DNA of 64,000 bases, from assembly GCA_963805295.1 (NCBI GenBank), contig CAWDTW010000041.1, forward strand, positions 1 through 64,000, read 5' to 3'. The notes beneath the pieces are model-generated. The model saw nothing but the letters and a program-made list of their open reading frames with translations. It was not told where the DNA came from and searched no databases. Each line of letters begins with the position of its first letter. Position 1 is the first letter of the stretch. The stretch is from Roseiarcus sp963805295. GTDB lineage: Bacteria; Pseudomonadota; Alphaproteobacteria; Rhizobiales; Beijerinckiaceae. Below are positions 47,729-56,377 of this stretch, piece after piece. The position numbers and the translations under genes were made by a program.

Positions 47729-48600
47729 GCGTGGTCGCGCTGACGAAGGGCGAAGCGCGGGCGACGATCGCGCTCGTCGGCGCCGAGGCGCGCGCGTGGC
47801 GGGTCGCGGGCCGCGACCTTCTCTGGCCGGGCGATCCGGCGATCTGGGCGGACGTCAGCCCGATCCTCTATCCGGTCGTCGGCTGGACGCGCGACGGCGC
47901 GCGGGTCGGCGGCCGGCAATACGCGCTCGGCCTGCACGGCTTCGCCAGGTTTGAGACTTTCGCCGTCGAGCGCAGAGCGCCGGACTTCGTCCGCCTCGTC
48001 CGCCTCGTCCTCGGCGACAACGAGCGCACCAGCGCCGTCTATCCCTTCGCCTTCGCGCTCGCCGTCGAGTATTCCTTGAGCGGCGGCGCGCTCGGCATGG
48101 CGATCGAGGTCGCCAATCCCGGCGGCGAGCCCGTCCCCTACGCCTGCGGCCTTCATCCCGGCTTCCGCTGGCCGCTCGGAGAGAAAGGGCGCGACGGGGC
48201 GTTCGTACGCTTCGAGAAGCCGGAGCGCCGCGAGGTTCCCGCGATCGCCCCGGGCGGCCTCATCGGCAAAACCATGAAGCCGGTCCCGTTGGCGGGCCGC
48301 GACTTGCCGCTCAGCGACGCTCTCTTCGCCAACGACGCGGTCTCATTTCTCGATTGCCGGAGCCGCTCGCTCGCCTTCCACGACGCCTCGGGCGCCTCGA
48401 TGGCGATGGAGTTTCCCGGCTTCGCCCATGCCGCGCTCTGGACGCGGCCGGGCGCGCCGTTTCTCTGCCTCGAAGCGTGGACGGGATACGGCGATCCCGA
48501 CGGCTTTGCCGGCGACCTCTTCGACAAGCCGTCGATGCGGGTGCTGGCCCCCGGCGGGCGGGCGCGGCACGAGGCGCGCTTCGTCTATCGGGCGGCGTGA
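47725..48600 (+). CDS. Aldose 1-epimerase family protein
   Basis: 291 residues from TTG 47725; GTG 47731 is an alternative start. The galactose mutarotase-like fold is recognised by LYPVVGWTRDGARVGGRQYALGLHGFARFETF, YACGLHPGFRWPL (catalytic His region) and FLCLEAWTGYGDPDGFAGDLFDKPSMRVLAPG (the catalytic Glu region). The LacX-like subgroup is likely. The substrate sugar is unknown. Confidence 0.85.
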   Translation: MSVVALTKGEARATIALVGAEARAWRVAGRDLLWPGDPAIWADVSPILYPVVGWTRDGARVGGRQYALGLHGFARFETFAVERRAPDFVRLVRLVLGDNERTSAVYPFAFALAVEYSLSGGALGMAIEVANPGGEPVPYACGLHPGFRWPLGEKGRDGAFVRFEKPERREVPAIAPGGLIGKTMKPVPLAGRDLPLSDALFANDAVSFLDCRSRSLAFHDASGASMAMEFPGFAHAALWTRPGAPFLCLEAWTGYGDPDGFAGDLFDKPSMRVLAPGGRARHEARFVYRAA

Positions 48601-48627
48601 GCCGCCGAACCTCGAGGGACCTTAAGC

Positions 48628-49530
48628 ATGGCGAAGGCGTTCGTGCTCGACGGCAAGGCGATTGCGGACGGCGTGATCGAGAAGGTCGCGGCTGAGACGC
48701 GAGAGCTCATCGCGCGCGGCGTGACACCCGGCCTTGCGGTCGTGCTGGTCGGCGAGGACCCGGCGAGCCGATCCTATGTCGCCGGCAAGGGCAAGGCCGC
48801 CAGGAGCTGCGGATTTTATTCGCTGCAGCACACGTTTTCCGCCGAGACGAGCGAAGCCGAGCTGCTGGGGCTCGTCCAGGCGCTCAACGCCGATCCTGCG
48901 GTCCACGGCATCCTGGTGCAGCTGCCGCTCCCCAAGCACGTCCATTCGGCGCACGTGCTCGAAGCGATCGACCCGCAGAAGGACGTCGACGGCTTTCATC
49001 CGATCAATGTCGGCCTGCTTTCGATCGGCGAGACGGGCCGGACGCTCGTTCCCTGCACGCCGGCCGGCGCGATGATCATGATCGACAAGGCCTGCGAGGC
49101 GCTGGGGATGACGCTCGCGGGCCAGGAGGCGGTCGTCATCGGGCGTTCCAACATCGTCGGCAAGCCGATGGCGCAGCTCTTGCTCTCGCGCCATTGCACG
49201 GTGACGATCGCCCATTCGCGCACCCGCGATCTGCCCGCCGTCGCGCGCCGCGCCGACGTTCTCGTCGCGGCGGTCGGCCGGGCGGAAATGGTGCGGGGCG
49301 ACTGGGTGAAGCCGGGCGCAATCGTCATCGACGTCGGCATCAACCGCGTGGCGGGCCAGGGGCTCGACGCCGCCGGCCGGCCGAAGACGCGCCTCGTCGG
49401 CGACGTCGCTTTTGCCGAAGCCGCCGAGGTCGCCGGCGCGATCACGCCGGCGCCCGGCGGCGTCGGCAAAATGACTATCGCCATGCTGATGGCCAACACG
49501 CTCGAGGTGGCGAAAAGGGCGGCGGGCTAA
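48628..49530 (+). CDS. folD: Bifunctional methylenetetrahydrofolate dehydrogenase/cyclohydrolase
   Basis: 300 residues. VGEDPASRSYVAGKGKAARSCGF has the active-site Lys-containing loop, GILVQLPLPKHV, DVDGFHPINVGLL, PCTPAGAMIMI and VIGRSNIVGKPMAQLLL (NADP-binding) follow, and the C-terminus is TPAPGGVGKMTIAMLMANTLE. It converts methylene-THF to formyl-THF, important for C1 metabolism in methylotroph-like bacteria. Its C-terminal end is repeated in two decayed copies at 51910 and 52331. Confidence 0.96.
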   Translation: MAKAFVLDGKAIADGVIEKVAAETRELIARGVTPGLAVVLVGEDPASRSYVAGKGKAARSCGFYSLQHTFSAETSEAELLGLVQALNADPAVHGILVQLPLPKHVHSAHVLEAIDPQKDVDGFHPINVGLLSIGETGRTLVPCTPAGAMIMIDKACEALGMTLAGQEAVVIGRSNIVGKPMAQLLLSRHCTVTIAHSRTRDLPAVARRADVLVAAVGRAEMVRGDWVKPGAIVIDVGINRVAGQGLDAAGRPKTRLVGDVAFAEAAEVAGAITPAPGGVGKMTIAMLMANTLEVAKRAAG

Positions 49531-49558
49531 TCGACCGCGGGCGCACCCTTTCGTTGAA

Positions 49559-51233
49559 CCTAAATTCGGCGGTTGAGGCGTTTTCCGGGGGCTGAGAATC
49601 ATTCATTTTCATATGCATGGGACAGGATTTCGCGCGCTTTGGGGCTCACCCGTCGGGTGAACAATCTCCGGTTGAACCCGACGCGTCGGGCGTGGGCGTC
49701 GTGGTCGACAGTTTCGCCGGTTCGAATTCGGGTCGAGTTTGATCATGAAGCGGCGTTTACGCCGCTCGGGCAATTGCCGTTCTTCATCGATTTTCTGAAG
49801 ACCGCGGGGTTGTTCGAGGCGTTGGTGGCGGATTGCCCGCTGCGTTACACCAGTCCGAACGCGCCCAAGAAGCGCGACGTGCTGGGGACGGCGATGTTGT
49901 CGATGTTGGCCGGGCACAAGCGCTACGCGCATATCGCGGCGCTGCGGAGCGACCGCGTGTTGCCCGAGCTTCTCGACATGAGCAAGATCGTCAGCGAGGA
50001 CGCGGTTCGGCGGGCGTTCGCGGCGATCGAGGAAGAAGCGGGCGCGAACTGGCTACGAGGTCATCTCGACCATTGCGTGGAGCCGCTTTTGAGCGAGCCG
50101 TGGATACTCGACGTCGATACGACGGTGAAGCCGCTCTACGGCCATCAGGAAGGAGCGGTGGTCGGCTACAATCCCAAGAAGCCTGGGCGGCCCAGCCACT
50201 GCTATCACACCTATTCGATGGCGGGGACGCGATTGGTTCTCGAGGTGGATGTGAGCGCGGGCAACGAGCACACTTCCAATCACAGCGCGCCTGGCCTTTG
50301 GGCGCTCTTGGACCGAACGCCGCGCGATTGTTGGCCTTCTCTTTTGCGCGGCGACAAGGGCTTCGGCAATGAGGGGATCATGGGCGAAGCCGAGCGGCGC
50401 GCTTTGCCGTATTTGTTCAAGCTACGGCTGACCGCCAACGTCAAACGCGCGATCGAGCGTCTTTCGGGGCAGAGTGATTGGGTCGATTCGGGCCAAGGTT
50501 GGCAAGCCAAGGGGACCGAGATTCGATTGCAAGGCTGGAGCCGACAACGGCGCGTCGTCGTATTGCGGCGGCGCGTGAGAGGCGCGCTGGCGACGCCCGC
50601 GATGGACGAGGATGGACCGCCTCGGCTCGCCTTCCTCGACATCGGTGCGAGCGAGGAGATGTGGGAATATCAGGTTCTCGCGACCACGCTCGCCGAGGCC
50701 CTGGAAAGCTTTGGCCAGCTCTATCGCGACCGCGGCGATGGAGAGAATGTCTTCGACGAGTTGAAGAACCAATGGGGCTGGGGCGGCTTCGTCACGCATG
50801 ACCTGGCGCGCTGTCGTCTGGCGGCCCGCCTCGTGGCGTTGTTTTATGATTGGTGGAACATCTTCACGCGCTTGGCCGAGCCGGATCGTCACCGAGAAGC
50901 GATCACGAGCCGGCCATTGTTGTTGCACGCCATCGCCGAACGGGTGCGCCATGCGCGACAAACGACGATCAAGATCGCCAGCACGCACGCCAAGTCCGTT
51001 CCCGCTGCAAAGGCGCTTCGAGCGGTAGCCCTATTCCTGAGGCGGTTGGTCACAAATGCGGAGCAGTTGACGCCCTGGCAGCGTTGGCGCGAAATCCTCT
51101 CCCGCGCCTTTCAAGCCTTCCTCAAAGGCCGCGCCCTGCGCGCGCCGCCGCGCTTATGTCCATCTTGACGCAACCGCAGATTGAACCCCCCCCGCTTCAC
51201 GAACGACGATCAGAGCCAACTGCCGAATTTAGG
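49559..51233 (+). mobile_element. IS1380-type insertion sequence, complete (1675 bp)
   Basis: Terminal inverted repeats CCTAAATTCGGCGGTTG (left) and CCTAAATTCGGCAGTTG (right, inverted) are flanked by a 5-bp target duplication TTGAA (49554-49558, 51234-51238). It contains one transposase gene. It sits directly between the folD 3' end and the first copy of the small ORF repeat, so it parted two neighbours. Removal of the element restores the frame of the small ORF just downstream. Confidence 0.88.
49573..51168 (+). CDS. IS1380-family transposase
   Basis: 531 residues if read from the TTG at 49573; the true start may lie at the GTG near 49657 since the first 28 residues are not like the family. 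Catalytic motifs: ILDVDTTVKPLYGHQEGAVVGYNPKKPGRPSHCYHTY (first Asp), LLRGDKGFGNEG (second Asp) and RDRGDGENVFDELKNQWGWGGFV (Glu). The family's GYNPKKPGRPSH stretch is diagnostic. No internal stop, so it may be active. Confidence 0.9.
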   Translation: MRRFPGAENHSFSYAWDRISRALGLTRRVNNLRLNPTRRAWASWSTVSPVRIRVEFDHEAAFTPLGQLPFFIDFLKTAGLFEALVADCPLRYTSPNAPKKRDVLGTAMLSMLAGHKRYAHIAALRSDRVLPELLDMSKIVSEDAVRRAFAAIEEEAGANWLRGHLDHCVEPLLSEPWILDVDTTVKPLYGHQEGAVVGYNPKKPGRPSHCYHTYSMAGTRLVLEVDVSAGNEHTSNHSAPGLWALLDRTPRDCWPSLLRGDKGFGNEGIMGEAERRALPYLFKLRLTANVKRAIERLSGQSDWVDSGQGWQAKGTEIRLQGWSRQRRVVVLRRRVRGALATPAMDEDGPPRLAFLDIGASEEMWEYQVLATTLAEALESFGQLYRDRGDGENVFDELKNQWGWGGFVTHDLARCRLAARLVALFYDWWNIFTRLAEPDRHREAITSRPLLLHAIAERVRHARQTTIKIASTHAKSVPAAKALRAVALFLRRLVTNAEQLTPWQRWREILSRAFQAFLKGRALRAPPRLCPS

Positions 51234-51236
51234 TTG

Positions 51237-51596
51237 AAGGATTTCGTTGCGGCAGCGTTAGCAAGAACCGGCAAATCGACGCAGTTTATGCTGTGTACAA
51301 GAATCTCTGCCTTGCATAAGACCTTGATTTCATTAGATTTCAGCAGAATCGGTCAGCAGCGAAGGAGTTATCTCCGTCGTCCCAAACTGGAACGATCGGA
51401 GGTTTTCGTTAATGATTCGTCGCCACACTTGGATCTGGCGTTGGGGACCGCGCGCCCCGCGAGTTCGCATCCGAAGGGCGCGCGGACCTTCAACGCCGGC
51501 TCGGTAAGGAGTACAGCGGTGAACCTGTCTATCGTGATCGCGCTACTCACACTTGTGGTAGCAATTCTGATGCTAATCGACGCGCTTGCTAGATAG
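51237..51596 (+). CDS. Small ORF family copy 1, 5' end displaced by the IS; possible tail-anchored protein
   Basis: The frame starting KDFVAAALARTGKSTQFMLC and continuing ISALHKTLISLDFSRIGQQR, YLRRPKLERSEVFVNDSSPH stays open past the end of the repeat into a hydrophobic C-terminal stretch, VNLSIVIALLTLVVAILMLIDALAR, ending at TAG 51594. The IS lies exactly at its left edge, and before insertion the frame ran on from the folD 3' region (…RTLSLKDFVAAALA). A second copy lies at 52795. No family recognised. Its relatedness to copy 2 is by my own comparison. Confidence 0.5.
   Translation, partial: KDFVAAALARTGKSTQFMLCTRISALHKTLISLDFSRIGQQRRSYLRRPKLERSEVFVNDSSPHLDLALGTARPASSHPKGARTFNAGSVRSTAVNLSIVIALLTLVVAILMLIDALAR
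51239..51428 (+). repeat. 190-bp diverged direct repeat, copy 1
   Basis: No gaps relative to 52797-52986. I count roughly 32 differences, spread 11:5:16 over the first, second and third codon positions of the KDF frame, which points to a protein-coding past. GGAGGTTTTCGTTAAT near the end is shared exactly. Confidence 0.8.
51519..51596 (+). CDS. Candidate 25-residue single-helix membrane protein
   Basis: GTG at 51519 lies eight bases after a good ribosome-binding site (TAAGGAG, 51505-51511). The product is one hydrophobic helix (NLSIVIALLTLVVAILMLID) ending ALAR. A strong hairpin follows 10 bases after the stop. The frame is the same as that of the longer ORF from 51237, so it could instead be that protein's C-terminal anchor. 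Confidence 0.45.
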   Translation: MNLSIVIALLTLVVAILMLIDALAR

Positions 51597-51605
51597 CAAG
51601 CGTGC

Positions 51606-51629
51606 GCCTCCGGCGCGATCGCCGGAGGC
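51606..51629 (+). terminator. Hairpin terminator after the small ORF
   Basis: GCCTCCGGCG, loop CGAT, CGCCGGAGGC: perfect 10-bp stem, followed by CCCTTAACTT. It is placed just after the TAG at 51594-51596. Confidence 0.6.
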
Positions 51630-51909
51630 CCCTTAACTTCTGATACTAAACGATTAAAGAGCTGTTAATAATTCGTAAAGCGCCTGCGGGGCGGCGACAA
51701 AATAAGATCGAGCAGCGCGAACAGGGGAGTCCCGACCAGCAGTGCGGTCGAGGGCGCGTTTAGCCGCTTCGGGAGAACACCACAACGCGAGCGCGCGGGG
51801 CATCGACCGCGTTCGGCGGGCGGGGCTTGGTTCCGAGCGTGACGACGTCGCCGCCGCCGCAAATCGGGACCCTTTCGTCGTGAAACGCGCTCGAGCAGCG
51901 CGACGGGCG

Positions 51910-52075
51910 GGGACTCGACCCATCGGGCAAGCCGAAGACGCGCCTCGTCGCCGAAGTCGCCACCGCTGAAGCCCCCTATGTCGCCGCCGCCATCGAACCC
52001 GCGCCGGGCGGCGTCGGCAAAATGGCGATCGTCATGCCGACGGCAAACGCGCTCGCGGCGGAACTGCCGACGGGG
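51910..52075 (+). pseudogene. folD 3'-end remnant 1
   Basis: The translation GLDPSGKPKTRLVAEVATAE, then APGGVGKMAIVMPTANALAA, parallels the intact FolD end (GLDAAGRPKTRLVGDVAFAE, APGGVGKMTIAMLMANTLEV). The frame has stayed open for about 55 codons, but no start or upstream domain exists. A further, more decayed piece lies at 52331. Confidence 0.75.
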
Positions 52076-52330
52076 CGTGGGCGGCGCCGCGCCACTTTGT
52101 CACAGCGTCCGACCGATCGCCGGAGGTTGCTTCTTTTCTAGGCAAAGCGGTTAGAGCTTATACGACAGCCTGCGGCTGTTCCCGAGGGGATGATTAATTT
52201 ATAGACAAACGGGTTAAAAGGTTGATAGAGGTCCGTCCGAAGGCTGCCACGAAGCGAGCGTGAGCGGTCCAAGCACAGGAACGCCGTTTTGTGATTGCGC
52301 GACCGCCCGCGACGCGCCAGGACTTGAATG

Positions 52331-52445
52331 CAGGGGATCGACGCCGCCGGCAGGCTGGAGGCGCGCCTCCCCGGCGGTCGCCCGCGCAGATGACCACCGC
52401 CACGCCGATCGCGAGCACGCTCGAGGCGGCGAAAGGAGCGGCGGC
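52331..52445 (+). pseudogene. folD 3'-end remnant 2, with internal deletion
   Basis: GGGGATCGACGCCGCCGGCA parallels folD GGGGCTCGACGCCGCCGGCC; after a deletion of about 90 bp, GCACGCTCGAGGCGGCGAAA parallels folD ACACGCTCGAGGTGGCGAAA. More decayed than remnant 1. Confidence 0.6.
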
Positions 52446-52686
52446 CAAGCCCTCCGCTCCGGCGTTTGGGGCTTCGATCCGGATCCGGCGTCGACGCCGC
52501 CAGGGCGACCCTGCGCGTCCGTGGCGCCGTTCTTGCGAAAGTTCGACCGGGCGGTCGGACCCGCAACCGCGCTTCGGCCCTCGTCGCAGTCCGGCGATCC
52601 CCGCGACGCCGCGATGCGTCATCTGTCGCGACGTGGGGCCAACCGCGTGAAACCGAACATCGCGCGCAACCGAAAATGAGGTCGAT

Positions 52687-52989
52687 TTGAGCGTTTTGTT
52701 TCTGTTGGCCGACTTCGCGCCTGTGGTAACTCTTTCTATACTCGCTCATGTCGGCTATTCGCCGTCAGGCAATTCGAATCAGGGTCCCAATTCGAAGGAT
52801 TTTGTTGCAGCAGCGTTAACGGGAAGCGGCCAATCGACGCAGTTGGTGCTGTACACAAGATTCTCAGCTTTGCATAAGGCATTGATTTCATCAGACTTCA
52901 GCAAGATCTGTCAACAGCGCGAGCGTTATCTCCGTCGTCCTAATCTGGAACGATCGGAGGTTTTCGTTAATAATTCGTCTCCAGATTGA
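52687..52989 (+). CDS. Small ORF family copy 2, unknown function
   Basis: The frame runs from a possible TTG at 52687, with a hydrophobic beginning (LFLLADFAPVVTLSILAHVG) and then KDFVAAALTGSGQSTQLVLY, FSALHKALISSDFSKICQQR, YLRRPNLERSEVFVNNSSPD. The second part is the repeat shared with 51239; this copy stops where copy 1 continues into a membrane helix. The start is uncertain; the N-terminal 35 residues have no counterpart in copy 1. It ends 41 bases before prkA and could be read with it. No known domain. Confidence 0.5.
   Translation: MSVLFLLADFAPVVTLSILAHVGYSPSGNSNQGPNSKDFVAAALTGSGQSTQLVLYTRFSALHKALISSDFSKICQQRERYLRRPNLERSEVFVNNSSPD
52797..52986 (+). repeat. 190-bp diverged direct repeat, copy 2
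   Basis: Aligns without gaps to 51239-51428. Its position after the second folD-tail remnant mirrors that of copy 1 after intact folD, so the ancestral unit was probably folD end plus this ORF. Confidence 0.8.
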
Positions 52990-53029
52990 TTCGAATGGAA
53001 GAAGAGCCCATGCACGCCGGAGATCCGCA

Positions 53030-55039
53030 ATGAATGCCGAGACCGCGTATGCCTTCGCGCAACCGGGTTCGAAGGAGGCCCCGCTCGCCGCCTCCGGCAG
53101 GGGCGGGGACATCTTCAGCCTGTTCTCGTCGGCCTATGCGCGCGAGCGACGCGAGGCGATGCGCCTGACGGACTTTCTCGAGGGATGCCGAGACGATCCC
53201 GGCATGACGGCGAGCGCCGCCGAGCGCATGATCGCCGCCATCGGCGAGCCGGTCGTCGTCGACACGGCCAAGGACCCCCGGCTCGGCCGCATCTTCCTCA
53301 ATCGCACGATCAAGCTCTATCCCACCCTTTCCGGATTCTTCGGCATGGAGGAGACGATCCAGCGCGTTGTCGGCTATTTCCAGCACGCCGCGCAGGGGCT
53401 CGAAGAGCGCAAGCAGATCCTCTATCTCCTCGGCCCGGTCGGCGGCGGCAAGTCTTCGCTCGCCGAACGCCTCAAGGCGCTGATGGAGACCCAGCCGATC
53501 TACGTGCTCGCCGCCGGCGAAGAGATGAGCCCGGTGTTCGAATCGCCGCTCGGCCTGTTCCGCCCGGAGACGATGGGCGCCGTCCTCGAGAGCCGCTACG
53601 GAATTCCGATGCGGCGCCTCACCGGCATCTGCTCGCCCTGGGCGGCCAAGCGCCTCGACGCCTTCGACGGCGACATCTCCCGCTTCTCCGTCGTCAAGCT
53701 CTACCCGTCCAAGCTGCGCCAGATCGGCGTCGCCAAGACCGAGCCCGGCGACGAGAACAACCAGGACATCTCCACCCTCGTCGGCAAGGTCGACATCCGC
53801 AAGCTCGAGCATTTCTCGCAACACGACCCGGACGCCTACAGCTATGCGGGCGGCCTCAACCGCACGACGCAGGGGCTGCTCGAGTTCGTCGAGATGTTCA
53901 AGGCGCCGATCAAGGTGCTCCATCCCCTGCTGACGGCGACGCAGGAAGGCAATTACGCCGGCACCGAGAATCTCGGCGCCCTGCCGTTCCAGGGGATCGT
54001 GCTCGCCCATTCCAATAAATCGGAGTGGGAGCAATTCAAGAACAACAGGAACAACGAGGCGTTCCTCGACCGCATCTGCGTCGTCAAGGTGCCCTACTGC
54101 CTGCGGGTGGCCGAAGAGGCGATGATCTACGCCAAGCTCCTCGAGGGCAGCGAATTGTGCGAGGCGCCCTGCGCGCCGGAAGTGCTCGAAATCCTCGCGC
54201 GCTTCTGCATCCTCACCCGCCTCAAGGAGCACCAGAACTCGCCGCTCTATTCGAAGCTGCGGATCTACAACGGCGACAGCCTGAAGGATGCCGACCCCAA
54301 GGCGAAATCGGTGCAGGAATATCGCGAGATCGCGGGTGTCGCCGAGGGCATGACGGGCGTCTCCACCCGCTTCGCCTTCAAGGTTCTGTCCGAGACCTTC
54401 AACTGCGACAACGAGGAAATCGCCGCCGACCCGGTCCATCTCATGTATGTGCTCGAGCAGGCGATCAAGCGCGAGCAGCATCCGAAGGACGTCGAGGACC
54501 GTTATCTCGACTTCATCAAGTCGACTCTCGCGCCGCGCTACGCCGAGTTCATCGGCCGCGAAATCCAGAAGGCCTATATCGAGTCCTACAGTGAATACGG
54601 CCAGAACCTGTTCGACCGCTACATCGCCTACGCCGACGCCTGGATCGAGGAGCAGGACTTCAAGGACCCCGACACCGGACAGGTCTTCGACCGGCAGGTG
54701 CTCGACGCCGAGCTCTCCAAGACCGAGAAGCCGGCGGGCATCGCCAACCCGAAGGACTTCCGCAACGAGATCGTCAAGTTCGCGCTCCGCTCGCGCGCAG
54801 CCAACATGGGCCGGAACCCGTCGTGGACGGCTTACGAGAAGATCCGCGAAGTGATCGAGAAGCGCATGTTCAGCCAGGTCGAGGACTTGCTGCCGATCAT
54901 CAGCTTCGGGACCAAGCAGGATTCCAAGACCGAGAAGCAGCACGCCGACTTCCTCGACCGGATGAAAGCGCGCGGCTACACCGAGCGCCAGGTCCGCCGG
55001 CTCGTCGAGTGGTACATGCGGGTCAACAAGGCCGGATAG
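53030..55039 (+). CDS. prkA: PrkA-family serine protein kinase (YeaG type)
   Basis: 669 residues. An AAA-type N-terminal half with LLGPVGGGKSSLAERLKAL (Walker A), FPFQGIVLAHSNKSEW-type sensor region and a C-terminal kinase-like part ending RQVRRLVEWYMRVNKAG. The family phosphorylates proteins during nutrient or stationary-phase stress and always travels with YeaH and SpoVR. The operon continues with 21 bases to yeaH. No frameshift. Confidence 0.95.
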   Translation: MNAETAYAFAQPGSKEAPLAASGRGGDIFSLFSSAYARERREAMRLTDFLEGCRDDPGMTASAAERMIAAIGEPVVVDTAKDPRLGRIFLNRTIKLYPTLSGFFGMEETIQRVVGYFQHAAQGLEERKQILYLLGPVGGGKSSLAERLKALMETQPIYVLAAGEEMSPVFESPLGLFRPETMGAVLESRYGIPMRRLTGICSPWAAKRLDAFDGDISRFSVVKLYPSKLRQIGVAKTEPGDENNQDISTLVGKVDIRKLEHFSQHDPDAYSYAGGLNRTTQGLLEFVEMFKAPIKVLHPLLTATQEGNYAGTENLGALPFQGIVLAHSNKSEWEQFKNNRNNEAFLDRICVVKVPYCLRVAEEAMIYAKLLEGSELCEAPCAPEVLEILARFCILTRLKEHQNSPLYSKLRIYNGDSLKDADPKAKSVQEYREIAGVAEGMTGVSTRFAFKVLSETFNCDNEEIAADPVHLMYVLEQAIKREQHPKDVEDRYLDFIKSTLAPRYAEFIGREIQKAYIESYSEYGQNLFDRYIAYADAWIEEQDFKDPDTGQVFDRQVLDAELSKTEKPAGIANPKDFRNEIVKFALRSRAANMGRNPSWTAYEKIREVIEKRMFSQVEDLLPIISFGTKQDSKTEKQHADFLDRMKARGYTERQVRRLVEWYMRVNKAG

Positions 55040-55060
55040 CCGGGAGAACGGGAAGCGGCC

Positions 55061-56377
55061 ATGGCCCAGTTCGTCGATCGCCGTCTCAATCCGCGCGACA
55101 AGAGCCTGGGCAACCGCCAGCGTTTCCTTCGCCGCGCCCGCGCCGAGGTCAAGCGCGCGGTCGACAAGGCGGTCGCCGAGCGCTCCATCGCCGACGCCGG
55201 CAAGGGCGGCTCGGTCTCGATCCCCAACGACGGCCTCGGCGAGCCGCAATTCCATCTCGCCGGCGAGGGCGGCGAGCGCCAATACGTCCTGCCCGGCAAC
55301 AAGGACTTCGTCGCCGGAGACCGCATCGCCAAGCCCAAGGGCGGCGGCGCCGGCGGGTCGGGCCGGCAGGGCTCGGACTCCGGCAGCGGCGAGGACCCGT
55401 TTTCCTTCGCGCTGAGCGAAGCCGAGTTCCTCGACATCCTGTTCGAGGACCTGGAGCTTCCCGACCTCGTCAAGGCTTCGCTCAAGGACGTGAGCGCGCG
55501 CCAGTTCCGCCGCGCGGGCTATACCAACGACGGCGCGACGCCGAACCTCGCCGTCTTGCGCACGATGCGCGTCAGCATGAGCCGCCGCCTCGCGCTTCGC
55601 CGCCCGACCGACGCCGAGGTCGAGCGGCTCGAGGCGGAACTCGCCGCGCTGCACGCCAAGGCGGCCCCGGAGGTCGCCGACCAACAGCGCATCGGCGACC
55701 TCTACGCCGAGATCGAGCGCCTCAGGCGCCGGCAGCGCGCCGTCCCGTTCATCGATCCGATCGACGTGCGCTACAGCCGCTTCGCGCCGACGATCGTTCC
55801 GCGCGCCAAGGCGGTCATGTTCTGCCTGATGGACGTGTCGGCCTCGATGGGCGAGCGCGAGAAGGACCTCGCCAAGCGCTTCTTCATCCTGTTGCACCTC
55901 TTCCTCAAGCGCAAATACGAGCGCGTCGACATCGTCTTCATCCGCCACACGCACGAGGCGGCGGAAGTGGACGAGCAGGAATTCTTCTATGGCCGCGAGA
56001 CCGGCGGCACCGTTGTCAGCTCCGCGCTCAAGACGATGATCGCCGCGCGCGAGGCGCGCTATCCCATAGCCGACTGGAACGTCTATTGCGCCCAGGCCTC
56101 CGACGGCGACAATTCGGGGAGCGATTCGCGCGAGTGCGTCGCGCTGCTTGCCGGGGCGATCCTGCCGTCGACCCAATATTACGCCTATATCGAGATCGCC
56201 GACGAGGGCGCGAGGGATGACGACGGGGGTCGCCAGAAAGACCTGTGGCGCGCCTACGCCGGGCTCAAGGAGGCCGCATCCAATTTCGCGACGGCGCGCG
56301 TCGCCGGGCGCGCGGACATCTATCCCGTCTTCCGCAAGCTCTTCGCCAAGCAGGCGAAGCAGGGGAGGTCGCCATGA
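55061..56377 (+). CDS. yeaH: YeaH/DUF444 family protein
   Basis: 438 residues. The N-terminal RRLNPRDKSLGNRQRFLRRA and FSFALSEAEFLDILFEDLELPDL are family features. The C-terminal half is a von Willebrand A-like domain, with VMFCLMDVSASMGEREKDLAKRFF (MIDAS D-x-S-x-S) and RHTHEAAEVDEQEFFYGRETGGT. Probably a partner or substrate of PrkA. Its stop overlaps the spoVR start (ATGA). Confidence 0.95.
   Translation: MAQFVDRRLNPRDKSLGNRQRFLRRARAEVKRAVDKAVAERSIADAGKGGSVSIPNDGLGEPQFHLAGEGGERQYVLPGNKDFVAGDRIAKPKGGGAGGSGRQGSDSGSGEDPFSFALSEAEFLDILFEDLELPDLVKASLKDVSARQFRRAGYTNDGATPNLAVLRTMRVSMSRRLALRRPTDAEVERLEAELAALHAKAAPEVADQQRIGDLYAEIERLRRRQRAVPFIDPIDVRYSRFAPTIVPRAKAVMFCLMDVSASMGEREKDLAKRFFILLHLFLKRKYERVDIVFIRHTHEAAEVDEQEFFYGRETGGTVVSSALKTMIAAREARYPIADWNVYCAQASDGDNSGSDSRECVALLAGAILPSTQYYAYIEIADEGARDDDGGRQKDLWRAYAGLKEAASNFATARVAGRADIYPVFRKLFAKQAKQGRSP

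Larger units (their letters stand above)
51630..52686. other. Decayed tandem-duplication zone, no intact gene
   Basis: About 1 kb holding the two folD-tail remnants separated by AT-rich patches. Two of these patches (from about 51633 and 52122) follow the same GATCGCCGGAGG, which suggests repeated units. Open frames here are shadows. Confidence 0.5.
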
